In this document: positions 1 to 6,332 of the stretch, one piece after another
Numbering within the stretch: position 1 is the stretch's first letter
How the letters are laid out: every line of letters starts with the position of its first letter
Origin: CG10-46-32 sp964606465
GTDB lineage: Bacteria > Patescibacteriota > Patescibacteriia > UBA2169
DNA: 11,898 nucleotides
Direction: 5' to 3'
Assembly: GCA_964606465.1 (NCBI GenBank)
Contig: CAZSGI010000021.1
Coordinates: forward strand, 1 to 11,898
The notes under the pieces: generated by a model
Databases searched by the model: none
The model's input: only the letters and a program-made list of their open reading frames with translations
Told to the model about the DNA's origin: nothing
Made by a program: the position numbers and the translations under genes

Positions 1-1
1 G

Positions 2-241
2 ATTGACGAGCGCCATAGGCACCGCTATGAGTTCAACAACGCGTACCGCAAGCGGTTGGAAGCGGCGGGGTTGGTCATTTCGGGAGTGAGTCCGGATAAC
101 CGGATTGTGGAAATCATTGAGCTTCCGGATCATCCCTTTTTTATAGGAACCCAGTTCCATCCGGAGTTCAAGTCCCGTCCGCTTACGCCGCACCCCTTGT
201 TTCGGGAGTTTGTGAAAGCGAGCTTGAGGAAGAAAAAATAG
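2..241 (+). CDS. pyrG: CTP synthase, C-terminal part (5' end outside window)
   Basis: This is the C-terminal end of CTP synthase, the enzyme that makes CTP from UTP, ATP and glutamine in the cytoplasm. The frame is open from base 2 and begins with the conserved segment ERHRHRYEFNNAYR of the class I glutamine amidotransferase domain. It ends shortly after FHPEF, which holds the catalytic His (codon 158-160) and Glu (164-166) of the Cys-His-Glu triad. The nucleophile Cys and the whole synthetase domain lie upstream of the window. The stop is TAG at 239-241. The gene converges on the minus-strand gene that ends at 319, and no U-tract terminator is seen on its own strand. An in-frame TTG at 56 is not a real start, because the family-specific residues continue upstream of it. 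Identification is secure. Confidence 0.96.
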   Translation: MDERHRHRYEFNNAYRKRLEAAGLVISGVSPDNRIVEIIELPDHPFFIGTQFHPEFKSRPLTPHPLFREFVKASLRKKK

Positions 242-254
242 TAACCCCTGATTT

Positions 255-294
255 CCAAAAAGAAAAGAGGCTCATCCCGGAGGATGAGCCTCTT
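255..294 (-). terminator. Intrinsic terminator of the minus-strand cold-shock-like gene
   Basis: There is a perfect 13-bp stem (265-277 with 282-294) with a CGGA loop. On the minus strand it is followed by a T-rich run (CTTTTCTTTTTGG). On the plus strand no T tract follows, so it is oriented to end the minus-strand gene that stops at 319. It may also block read-through from pyrG. Confidence 0.85.
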
Positions 295-318
295 GAGTCG
301 GCGTTGCCGACAGTTGGA

Positions 319-1725
319 TCAGTTGGCTGCTGCCTCCTCTTGGCGCAGCCAGTCGAACAATCTTCCCGCCTCAAACGAAGCAAGGAGCTGGTCAACGTGC
401 CACTTCAGGTAGTCCCCGAAAGGGTTGGTGCCTAGCCGGTTCCGTTCGTCTGTGTGGCACCAGAACGGCCTATCGATCATGTTGAAGCCGTTCAGCTTCT
501 CCTTGCGCGTCCGCAGGAACTCCACGGTGTCTGCCACGAGCTCGTTGAAGAGCGGGAACGTCCCCGTGTCGGTGAAACTCGCGAGGACGAAGAAGAACGG
601 GACGCCATTCTTGAAGCCGAGGGCATAGGGGTCAATGGCGCGGAGCCACTGGATGTCTTCCCAGTCCTTGCCTGCCTGGTCGTGGTACGGCGTGGCGATG
701 ACCACGTAGTCAAAGCGCTCCACGGCCTTCCGCATGCGGCGCGCCACCTGCGGCGGAATCGTTTCGCCTCTGTACTGCTTGAGCGTCCGGATTCTGCGGT
801 TGAAGAGCTGGAACGTGTCGCACCACCGCTGGCTCGGGAAGAGCCTGCAGAAGTGCTTCACCGCGGCATGCGGATGCGGGTCTGCGTTGTCCCAGTCCCG
901 CGCCGCGAAGGTCTGTTCCCCCTGGTTGACCCAGAAGTACCAGACCGGCACTGCCATGAACAGATCAGGCAGGTAGCGGATCGGGACTATGGAGTCGCGC
1001 CGCACGAGGTTTTCCTCAACGATGAATGCCAGCGCGGCGCGCACACCCTTGAACTGCGCGACTTCGGAGCGCATCACCTCGATCTGCTGGTCAATCCCCA
1101 TCTGGCGGTAATGCTCCGCGGTCTCCTCAACCTCGCGGTCAAGCTGGGCATCATCGCAGTCCAGGATGCGGTAGTCGGCGCCGAAGCTCGCCATGCTGGG
1201 AAAGAGCATGTTGAGCAGCCACCGGATGAGCTGTTCTTTGGCGCCGCTGTCATCCGGAACGTCATTCTGGCGCGGGATGCGCGGCATCGGTGCGTTGGCG
1301 ACGACCTGCGCGACCGTTTCTTCGGGAACAGGCTTCATGCCCGCGTGAACCAGCAGGCGATTGGAGAGCGCGAGCTCCGCCTTCTCCCGCACTGGCGGCA
1401 CCGCAAAGGCGAAGCCGGGGATCGTGGGTCCGCTTGAGGGGAGCACCTCAACCGGGTCGTGCTTGACTGCGGCGACGGCGCGGTACGCGCCCTCCCCGCG
1501 CTTGCGGTCCGGGATGACCTCGAACGAGACTTCCATCCCGACCTCGAGCCCGGCGGCGCTGTCGTCTTTGTGGAGGAAGATGTCCTGCTCGGTCGCGAGG
1601 CCGTGCGGGGAGCCATCCATCCGGGTGACGCTTCCGATTCCGATGAACGCGAAACCGTCAGCGCCCGGGACGCTCGCGATGCGCCCGAAATACCGCATTG
1701 CTCGGGACACTGTTGCGTGAGTCAC
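319..1725 (-). CDS. Uncharacterised 468-aa protein with an N-terminal cold-shock-like (CSD/OB-fold) domain
   Basis: Residues about 12-85 look like a cold-shock domain: G14-R-I, then GFAFI (24-28) in the place of the RNP1 motif, QDIFLH (47-52) in the place of RNP2, then VGMEVSFEV (62-70). Such OB folds bind single-stranded RNA or DNA. A long insertion rich in Ser, Gly and Met lies between the two motifs. The remaining ~380 residues I do not recognise. They include a hydrophobic strand FDYVVIATPYHDQ near residue 338, a DPYALGF motif and many aromatic residues near the C-terminus. No signal peptide or membrane helix is evident. The GTG start at 1725 is chosen because GGAGG lies six bases upstream on the minus strand; the in-frame ATG at residue 10 is a weaker choice. 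The gene has its own promoter, a long structured leader and a terminator, so it is a one-gene unit. A nucleic-acid-binding role is plausible but not shown. Confidence 0.75.
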   Translation of the reverse strand: MTHATVSRAMRYFGRIASVPGADGFAFIGIGSVTRMDGSPHGLATEQDIFLHKDDSAAGLEVGMEVSFEVIPDRKRGEGAYRAVAAVKHDPVEVLPSSGPTIPGFAFAVPPVREKAELALSNRLLVHAGMKPVPEETVAQVVANAPMPRIPRQNDVPDDSGAKEQLIRWLLNMLFPSMASFGADYRILDCDDAQLDREVEETAEHYRQMGIDQQIEVMRSEVAQFKGVRAALAFIVEENLVRRDSIVPIRYLPDLFMAVPVWYFWVNQGEQTFAARDWDNADPHPHAAVKHFCRLFPSQRWCDTFQLFNRRIRTLKQYRGETIPPQVARRMRKAVERFDYVVIATPYHDQAGKDWEDIQWLRAIDPYALGFKNGVPFFFVLASFTDTGTFPLFNELVADTVEFLRTRKEKLNGFNMIDRPFWCHTDERNRLGTNPFGDYLKWHVDQLLASFEAGRLFDWLRQEEAAAN

Positions 1726-1781
1726 TGCGCACCTCCATTCAGTCAGCGGGCGGAACAGTCAGACCCCTCAAAGGAACCACC

Positions 1782-1842
1782 CATTTTCCTTCAGGGATCC
1801 CACGCACCCGGTATTGGATGCATAGGAGGCTGAAGGAAAATG
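1782..1842 (-). promoter_or_regulatory. Structured 5' leader of the cold-shock-like gene (long inverted repeat)
   Basis: A perfect 13-bp inverted repeat (1782-1794 with 1830-1842) closes a 35-base loop. In the minus-strand RNA the loop holds a second short hairpin, GCATCC pairing with GGGTGC including one G-U. It lies about 40 bases after the predicted transcription start and about 57 bases before the GTG. No U tract follows, so it does not look like a simple terminator. A cis-regulatory leader or stability element is likely; the ligand or partner is unknown. Confidence 0.55.
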
Positions 1843-1890
1843 ATACCTAAAACAAATTGGGATGAAATGTGCGGTTTTTAATGTATAAAA

Positions 1891-1919
1891 AGTATAGCAT
1901 TATTTAGTGTGTCTGTCAA
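1891..1919 (-). promoter_or_regulatory. Sigma-70-type promoter for the cold-shock-like gene
   Basis: On the minus strand there is TTGACA (1914-1919), a 17-base spacer, then TATACT (1891-1896) preceded by an extended -10 TG (TGC-TATACT). All elements are near consensus. The transcription start is predicted near 1884, giving a leader of about 158 bases. Confidence 0.85.
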
Positions 1920-1924
1920 GGATT

Positions 1925-1959
1925 AACAAAAAACCGCTTTATCCAGTGCGGTTTTTGTT
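1925..1959 (-). terminator. Terminator of rpmA
   Basis: The stem is AAAAACCGC (1929-1937) with GCGGTTTTT (1948-1956) and a 10-base loop. On the minus strand the GCGG arm is followed by TTTTTTG, forming the U tract. It lies 45 bases past the rpmA stop and just upstream of the next minus-strand promoter, so it insulates the two units. A-U symmetry could allow some activity on both strands. Confidence 0.8.
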
Positions 1960-2003
1960 GGTACGTTTATTGCGATCACGGCGGGGGGTTTTTGTCAAAA
2001 ATG

Positions 2004-2282
2004 TTACTTGGCGACCACGTTCACTTCCACGCGCCGCTTGAGATTCCCGTCGTAGCCAGTCTTCATCTTTTTCTTGAATGCGACAAAACCCTCGCGGATC
2101 GCGAAAATGGTGTCATCCTTGGAGCGTTTGGTGTTCGCGCCCGCAAAGTAGCGCGTGCCGCGCTGGCGCACGATAATGGCTCCGGGCCGCGCAAACTCTC
2201 CGCCGTAGAGCTTGACCCCGAGGCGCTGTCCTCTTGAGTCCCGTAAATTAGTGGATGAACCACCTGCTTTTTTATGCGCCAT
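2004..2282 (-). CDS. rpmA: 50S ribosomal protein L27
   Basis: This 92-aa protein of the large ribosomal subunit has an N-terminus that reaches toward the peptidyl-transferase centre. It begins MAHKKAGGSSTNLRDS and continues with GVKLYGGE, IIVRQRGTRYFAGANT and DDTIFAIREGFV, all hallmarks of L27. Length is normal. There is no N-terminal extension of the cleaved Firmicutes type. The ATG at 2280-2282 is fixed by the conserved start, although no clear Shine-Dalgarno precedes it. The usual partner rplU (L21) is not adjacent; the gene stands alone with its own promoter, structured leader and terminator, divergent from the 179-aa gene. An overlapping frame on the same strand (2063-2410) is not considered real. 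Confidence 0.97.
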   Translation of the reverse strand: MAHKKAGGSSTNLRDSRGQRLGVKLYGGEFARPGAIIVRQRGTRYFAGANTKRSKDDTIFAIREGFVAFKKKMKTGYDGNLKRRVEVNVVAK

Positions 2283-2355
2283 GCGTCATAGTCGGATTTC
2301 AGCTTTCGTGTGCTGCTGTCGCAGCCCACTCCAGCTTTCATCCGCCTATTCCTTT

Positions 2356-2401
2356 CAGTTTCGCCCTTAACTCGCCTACGGCGAGCCCAAGTGCGAAACT
2401 G
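2356..2401 (-). promoter_or_regulatory. Nested-hairpin leader of rpmA
   Basis: An outer 9-bp stem, CAGTTTCGC (2356-2364) with GCGAAACTG (2393-2401), encloses a 6-bp stem CTCGCC (2371-2376) with GGCGAG (2380-2385) and a TAC loop. Both stems are perfect. The element lies in the ~135-base leader between the predicted promoter and the L27 start, about 75 bases before the ATG. Ribosomal protein leaders often bind their own product; that role here is inferred. Confidence 0.6.
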
Positions 2402-2424
2402 CAAATACAAATTATGATAAAAAC

Positions 2425-2453
2425 AGTATAACTCAAACTCTACCTTTGGTCAA
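2425..2453 (-). promoter_or_regulatory. Promoter for rpmA
   Basis: On the minus strand there is TTGACC (2448-2453), a 17-base spacer and TATACT (2425-2430). The transcription start is predicted near 2418. Its -35 box overlaps the -35 region of the divergent plus-strand promoter, so the two may compete. Confidence 0.75.
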
Positions 2454-2475
2454 GTTTGCTCAAAAGTGGTATAAT
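2447..2475 (+). promoter_or_regulatory. Extended -10 promoter for the 179-aa gene / ATPase operon
   Basis: A consensus TATAAT (2470-2475) is preceded by TG one base upstream (extended -10). A weak -35 TGGTCA (2447-2452) lies at 17-bp spacing and overlaps the rpmA -35 box. The predicted start at about 2482 is only one or two bases before the ATG at 2484, so the transcript would be leaderless or nearly so. Confidence 0.75.
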
Positions 2476-2483
2476 TATCCAAT

Positions 2484-3023
2484 ATGGTTGACCTGTTAAA
2501 ACCAAAAGAAACAGTAAAAATCACGCCTGAAAGAGTTGGGCAGGCTTCTCCATCGCAGGAAGTTCAATCACCAGAGCAGCACGGAGCCAAAGAATCAGAA
2601 CCGCAGCAAGAGCAGGAGCTGCACGCTGAACCGTCAAAGGAGCAGCCCCAGGCCGCGCGGCTCCCGTCCGTAAGCCAGCACATACGCCCGCTTGAAGAGC
2701 GCCTTCCCGCGCCAACTACAAAGTCCGAGCGCTTGATTGAGATTGAGCGGATTATGTCCGAGAACCTTGAGGATATCTACGCCGCGCTCCCGGTTGAGGT
2801 GCAAACCGCGGTCAAGTACGAGGGCGAGGTTGCCGCCGCGAAGATTGAGAGCCTCATCGAGACCGGCAAAGAAATCAGCAAAAAAGTTCTCTCAATCCTG
2901 CGCTCGTGGCTCGCAAAGATTCCCGGGGTCAACAAGTTTTTCCTGGAGCAGGAATCCAAGCGAAAGACCGACCGGATCATGGCAATCGCGCGCGCGTCGC
3001 GCCCTGACACCTATGCCGTTTAA
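2484..3023 (+). CDS. Conserved-looking hypothetical protein, first gene of the VirD4-like ATPase operon
   Basis: This 179-aa protein falls in two halves. Residues 1-80 are rich in Gln, Glu, Pro and Ser with many charged repeats, and look disordered. Residues about 80-179 look compact and mostly helical, beginning with SERLIEIERIMSENLEDIYAALP and including a hydrophobic helix ending in SWLAKIPGVNKFFL and a basic tail. No membrane segment or signal peptide is seen. No family is recognised with certainty. It ends two bases before the start of the 834-aa ATPase, so the two are translated from one message and probably work together, perhaps as a cytoplasmic partner of the ATPase (inference). The start is fixed by the promoter, which places the 5' end just before the ATG; there is no Shine-Dalgarno. 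Confidence 0.8.
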   Translation: MVDLLKPKETVKITPERVGQASPSQEVQSPEQHGAKESEPQQEQELHAEPSKEQPQAARLPSVSQHIRPLEERLPAPTTKSERLIEIERIMSENLEDIYAALPVEVQTAVKYEGEVAAAKIESLIETGKEISKKVLSILRSWLAKIPGVNKFFLEQESKRKTDRIMAIARASRPDTYAV

Positions 3024-3036
3024 CTATGCCGCTTAA
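3011..3036 (+). repeat. Tandem 13-base near-duplication at the gene junction
   Basis: CTATGCCGTTTAA (3011-3023) is followed directly by CTATGCCGCTTAA (3024-3036), one mismatch apart. The first copy supplies the stop of the 179-aa gene and the second supplies the start codon of the ATPase. It may reflect a small duplication. Confidence 0.7.
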
Positions 3037-5530
3037 CCTCTACTTTTGGCTCGGCCTCGTCATACTCGCGCTCTCCCCGTTCGCGTTCGTGGTACGCGTG
3101 TTTACGCGCAAGTTCCGCAACCGGTTCAACCCGTTTGACATGGTTACGTTGCGCGTGCTCGTGCCCAAGGAGTCTCTGGAGGTGGAGGGGAGGGAGCAGC
3201 AGAAGGAGGTGCGGCAGCTTATCGCGCCCATTGAATCCCTCATGGCAAACCTCGCCGGCATGCGCGCAGAACGGGGCTGGAACGCGTTCTGGTTCGGCAG
3301 GCGCGACCACTTCGCGTTTGAGATTGTTGCGGACGAGGGGGTTATTTCATTTTACGTTACCGTGCCCCACGAGTTGCGGCAGTTCGTGGAGCAGCAGATC
3401 CAATCCCAGCACCCGGACGCGTACCTTGAGGAGCGCGAAGACTACAACATCTTCAGCCCGCAGTGCGCGGTTGCGGGTGTAACGCTCGGGTTCAAAAAAT
3501 CGTACTACTTCCCCATCCAGACCTACCAAGACATGGAGTTTGACCCCCTGAACGCGCTCACCAACTCGCTCTCCAAATTTCGCGACGACGCGCACGGAGG
3601 CGCTGCCATCCAGTTCGTCCTTCGCAGCGCGCACCCGCGCTGGCACGCGGCCGCGTCGGCGCTCTCGCGCGAGGTGCGGCAAGGGAAAAAGCTCTCTGAT
3701 GCCGTCAAAGTGGTCGGCGGCAACCCGGCAACGAGCGCGTTTCAGACCATCATCCGTGCCCGCAAAAAGAGCCCGGAAGAGCTTGAGCGCTTGAGCCGCC
3801 AGCGAGAGACCATTTCCAAGTTTGAGGAAGAGGCGCTCTCGCGCATCCAGGAGAAGAGCGCAAAGAGCGGCTTTGAGGCGAACATCCGCATCGTGGTCGC
3901 GGCGCAGAACGAGTCGCTGGCCAATTCGGCGCTCTCCGCAATCGCGGATTCGTTCTCGCAGTACGCGGGGTACGAGTACGGCAACGGCTTTGTGCGGAAA
4001 CCGCCGCGGAACCTCGGCAACTTTCTGAACGATTTCATCTACCGAAACTTCCGCGAGCGCGGACAGCTCGTTCTGAACACCGAGGAGATGGCGTCCTTGT
4101 TCCACTTTCCTTTGCCGCACGCCGAGACGCCCAACATCCTCTGGCTCTCCGCAAAACAAGCCGGGGCTCCGGTCAACATGCCATCCGAAGGACTCATCCT
4201 CGGGCACAACACGTACCGCGGGGAAGACACCGTGGTGCGCATCAAGCCGGACGACCGGAGGCGGCACGTCTACATCATCGGAAAGAGCGGCGTCGGGAAG
4301 AGCGTACTCATCGCGAACATGGCCAAGCAGGACATTGAAGCCGGGCACGGGGTGTGCGTGGTTGACCCGCACGGCGATTTGGTGGACACGGTTCTCTCGT
4401 ACGTGCCCGAGAGCCGCAGCCAAGACGTGGTCTACTTTGACCCGAGCGACGTGGAGCGGCCCATGGGACTCAACATGCTTGAGTACAAGGATGATTCGCA
4501 GAAGGATTTCGCGGTGCAGGACATGATACGCATCTTTGAGAAGCTGTTCCCGCCGGAAGTCATCGGCCCCATGTTTGAGCACAACATGCGCAACGTGATG
4601 CTCACCTTGATGGCGGACAAGGAACACCCGGGCACGATCGTGGACATTCCGCGCATGTTTACGGACCCGGAATTCCAGAAATACAAGGTATCCAAGCTCC
4701 TGGACCCGAACGTGCGGTCCTTCTGGGAGCAGGAAATGGCAAAGACCAGTGACTTCCACAAGTCCGAGATGCTCGGGTACCTCGTCTCAAAGGTGGGCAG
4801 GTTCGTGGAAAATGAAATGCTCCGCAACATCATCGGCCAAGCCCGGAGCGCGTTTGATTTTCGGGACGTGATGGACAACAAAAAGATTTTGCTCATCAAC
4901 CTGGCCAAAGGCAAGACCGGGGAGGTGAACAGCGCGCTTTTGGGCTTGATCATCGTTTCAAAACTGCAGATGGCTGCCATGACCCGCGCTGAACTGCCGG
5001 AAGCAGAGCGCCACGACTTCTATTTGTACATAGACGAGTTCCAGAACTTCGTGACTGATTCAATCGCAACGATTTTGTCCGAGGCGCGCAAGTACCGCCT
5101 GAACCTCATCATCTCGCACCAGTACATCGGCCAGCTTGTGGACGCCAAAGGCAACGCGCAGATCAAGGACGCGGTGTTCGGGAACGTGGGAACCGTGATC
5201 TCATTCAAGATCGGCGTGGAAGATGCGGAGACGGTTGCGAAAGAGTTCGCCCCGGTGTTCAACGAGTACGACTGCATCAACATTGACCGGTACCAGGCCT
5301 ACGTTAAGCTGTTGATTGACAATGCGTCTGCCAAGCCGTTCCAGATGACGACCTACCCGCCGGAGCCGGGCAATCCGGAGCGCGCTGCGGCAATCAAAGA
5401 AGCGTCCCGGAACGCGTACGGCGTTGCGCGGGCTGACGTTGAGGCGGATATTGTGGGGCGCCTGAAGCTCGGCAAAGCGCAGACCGATGATGAGCAGATG
5501 GAAGCGGAAATCAAGAAATCGCTTTCGTAG
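3026..5530 (+). CDS. Membrane-anchored VirD4/TraG- and HerA-like ATPase (type IV secretion coupling-protein-like)
   Basis: This 834-aa P-loop ATPase has one N-terminal membrane helix (residues about 5-25) followed by a basic stretch, so the body faces the cytoplasm. Residues about 40-350 form a domain without a clear motif; I believe it matches a family seen in CPR type IV secretory-like proteins (DUF8128), which needs a search. The ATPase core has Walker A GKSGVGKS (419-426), then VVDPHGDLVD, Walker B YLYIDEF with D670-E671, and LIISHQY (694-700) as the sensor typical of TraG/TraD/HerA proteins. VirD4-type proteins pump DNA or protein through a membrane channel using ATP. No relaxase or other secretion gene is in view, so the substrate is unknown. 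It is translated with the 179-aa gene upstream (two-base gap). The C-terminus is acidic and charged. Confidence 0.85.
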   Translation: MPLNLYFWLGLVILALSPFAFVVRVFTRKFRNRFNPFDMVTLRVLVPKESLEVEGREQQKEVRQLIAPIESLMANLAGMRAERGWNAFWFGRRDHFAFEIVADEGVISFYVTVPHELRQFVEQQIQSQHPDAYLEEREDYNIFSPQCAVAGVTLGFKKSYYFPIQTYQDMEFDPLNALTNSLSKFRDDAHGGAAIQFVLRSAHPRWHAAASALSREVRQGKKLSDAVKVVGGNPATSAFQTIIRARKKSPEELERLSRQRETISKFEEEALSRIQEKSAKSGFEANIRIVVAAQNESLANSALSAIADSFSQYAGYEYGNGFVRKPPRNLGNFLNDFIYRNFRERGQLVLNTEEMASLFHFPLPHAETPNILWLSAKQAGAPVNMPSEGLILGHNTYRGEDTVVRIKPDDRRRHVYIIGKSGVGKSVLIANMAKQDIEAGHGVCVVDPHGDLVDTVLSYVPESRSQDVVYFDPSDVERPMGLNMLEYKDDSQKDFAVQDMIRIFEKLFPPEVIGPMFEHNMRNVMLTLMADKEHPGTIVDIPRMFTDPEFQKYKVSKLLDPNVRSFWEQEMAKTSDFHKSEMLGYLVSKVGRFVENEMLRNIIGQARSAFDFRDVMDNKKILLINLAKGKTGEVNSALLGLIIVSKLQMAAMTRAELPEAERHDFYLYIDEFQNFVTDSIATILSEARKYRLNLIISHQYIGQLVDAKGNAQIKDAVFGNVGTVISFKIGVEDAETVAKEFAPVFNEYDCINIDRYQAYVKLLIDNASAKPFQMTTYPPEPGNPERAAAIKEASRNAYGVARADVEADIVGRLKLGKAQTDDEQMEAEIKKSLS

Positions 5531-5535
5531 CTCTG

Positions 5536-5562
5536 TTGCATTTTTGCGTTTTGTGCTATAAT
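5536..5562 (+). promoter_or_regulatory. Extended -10 promoter for the 206-aa gene
   Basis: A consensus TATAAT (5557-5562) is preceded by TGC (extended -10). TTGCAT (5536-5541) lies at a short 15-base spacing and is a weak -35 candidate. The transcription start is predicted near 5569. Confidence 0.75.
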
Positions 5563-5575
5563 GACTAGCGAGGGA

Positions 5576-5599
5576 GAAATGAGCGCTTGCGCTCATTTC
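5576..5599 (+). promoter_or_regulatory. 5'-end hairpin in the leader of the 206-aa gene
   Basis: A perfect 10-bp stem (5576-5585 with 5590-5599) with a CTTG loop starts about seven bases from the predicted transcript 5' end. No T tract follows, so it is not a terminator of the ATPase gene. A 5'-terminal hairpin of this type usually protects mRNA from decay; a regulatory role is also possible. Confidence 0.55.
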
Positions 5600-5656
5600 G
5601 GCCGAGCGACGTCATTTCACGGCAGTATACTTCCTCTGTAACAAAAATCAAAAGAA

Positions 5657-6277
5657 ATGGCACAAACAAACCAAATTGCGCTGTTACAACAGATGATTCA
5701 GCGCGCCCAGAAGCAGATTGAGACCGCAACCAAGATGCTTGAAAAGGTGCAGAGCGGAGAGAATGTGGATATCTCATCCCTCACTTCCGTGCGTCCGCGC
5801 AGAACTTCTGCCGAAGATGAGGGCGAAATCGTTGAGGGAGTATTTGACGGCGTGCAGATGGCGGGCAACGACGGCAAGACCTACTCCGTACCCCCGAACT
5901 ACGCGTCCAAATCAAAACTCGTGGAGGGAGACATCCTGAAGCTCACCATCGGCAGCGACGGCTCGTTCTTGTACAAGCAGATCGGCCCGGTTGAGCGCAA
6001 GCGCATGCGCGGCACGCTGATGCAGGACGACGACACCGGCGAGTACGCGGTACTCTCCGGCGGCAACTCTTACAAAGTGCTCTCGGCGTCCATCACCTAC
6101 TTCAAGGGCGAGGTCGGGGATGGGGTGGTGATTCTGGTTCCCTCGGACAAGCAGTCGCGCTGGGCCGCGGTTGAGAACGTCATCAAGTCTCTTGAGACTC
6201 CGGCGCACGAATCAACCGGGCAGGACCGCGTACCTGCCGAGGATCCGCTTGAAAAGGCAACCGCTGATTTACTTTAG
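5657..6277 (+). CDS. Uncharacterised 206-aa protein with a coiled-coil N-terminus and a beta-rich body
   Basis: I do not recognise a named family. Residues about 5-35 form a charged amphipathic helix (NQIALLQQMIQRAQKQIE) likely to be a coiled coil. Residues about 55-175 look beta-rich, with two stretches of similar layout: DGKTYSVPPNYASKSKLVEG and, later, GNSYKVLSASITYFKGEVGDG. These could be two copies of one small barrel-like fold. A basic linker, PVERKRMRG, separates them. The tail is acidic. No membrane segment is seen. The ATG follows AAAAGAA with no Shine-Dalgarno. The gene has its own promoter and terminator between the ATPase operon and dnaX. A nucleic-acid or ribosome-associated role is possible but unsupported. 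Confidence 0.8.
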   Translation: MAQTNQIALLQQMIQRAQKQIETATKMLEKVQSGENVDISSLTSVRPRRTSAEDEGEIVEGVFDGVQMAGNDGKTYSVPPNYASKSKLVEGDILKLTIGSDGSFLYKQIGPVERKRMRGTLMQDDDTGEYAVLSGGNSYKVLSASITYFKGEVGDGVVILVPSDKQSRWAAVENVIKSLETPAHESTGQDRVPAEDPLEKATADLL

Positions 6278-6289
6278 AATCGGATCATG

Positions 6290-6317
6290 AGACGCCCTTT
6301 GCAGGGGCGTCTTTTTT
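6290..6317 (+). terminator. Intrinsic terminator of the 206-aa gene
   Basis: The stem AGACGCCC (6290-6297) pairs with GGGCGTCT (6305-6312), with a seven-base loop, and is followed directly by a run of six Ts (6312-6317). It ends only 15 bases before the dnaX ATG. Confidence 0.9.
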
Positions 6318-6326
6318 GTGTACACT
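6298..6326 (+). promoter_or_regulatory. Candidate dnaX promoter embedded in the upstream terminator
   Basis: TTTGCA (6298-6303) lies in the terminator loop. A 17-base spacer leads to TACACT (6321-6326). The predicted start falls at or next to the A of the dnaX ATG at 6333, implying a leaderless message. The elements match consensus only moderately (4/6 and 4/6). Confidence 0.5.
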
Positions 6327-6332
6327 GACCCT

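Noticed and set aside
454..1437. 327-codon open frame on the plus strand
   Set aside because: It lies wholly opposite the minus-strand cold-shock-like gene, which has a promoter, Shine-Dalgarno and terminator; its protein is low-complexity, rich in Arg, Glu and Val, as expected of a shadow frame in G+C-rich DNA.
1840..1881. 13-codon frame on the plus strand after GGAGG
   Set aside because: It lies in the minus-strand leader with no plus-strand promoter in view; too short to support.
2063..2410. 115-codon frame on the minus strand overlapping rpmA
   Set aside because: It runs through the leader hairpin and then out of frame through L27. It has an in-frame ATG near 2340, but no family match or good ribosome site, so a leader peptide is possible but not supported.
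3347..4759. 470-codon open frame on the minus strand
   Set aside because: It is antisense to the ATPase gene, whose Walker motifs are intact; its product is a His/Val/Arg-rich shadow with no start signal.
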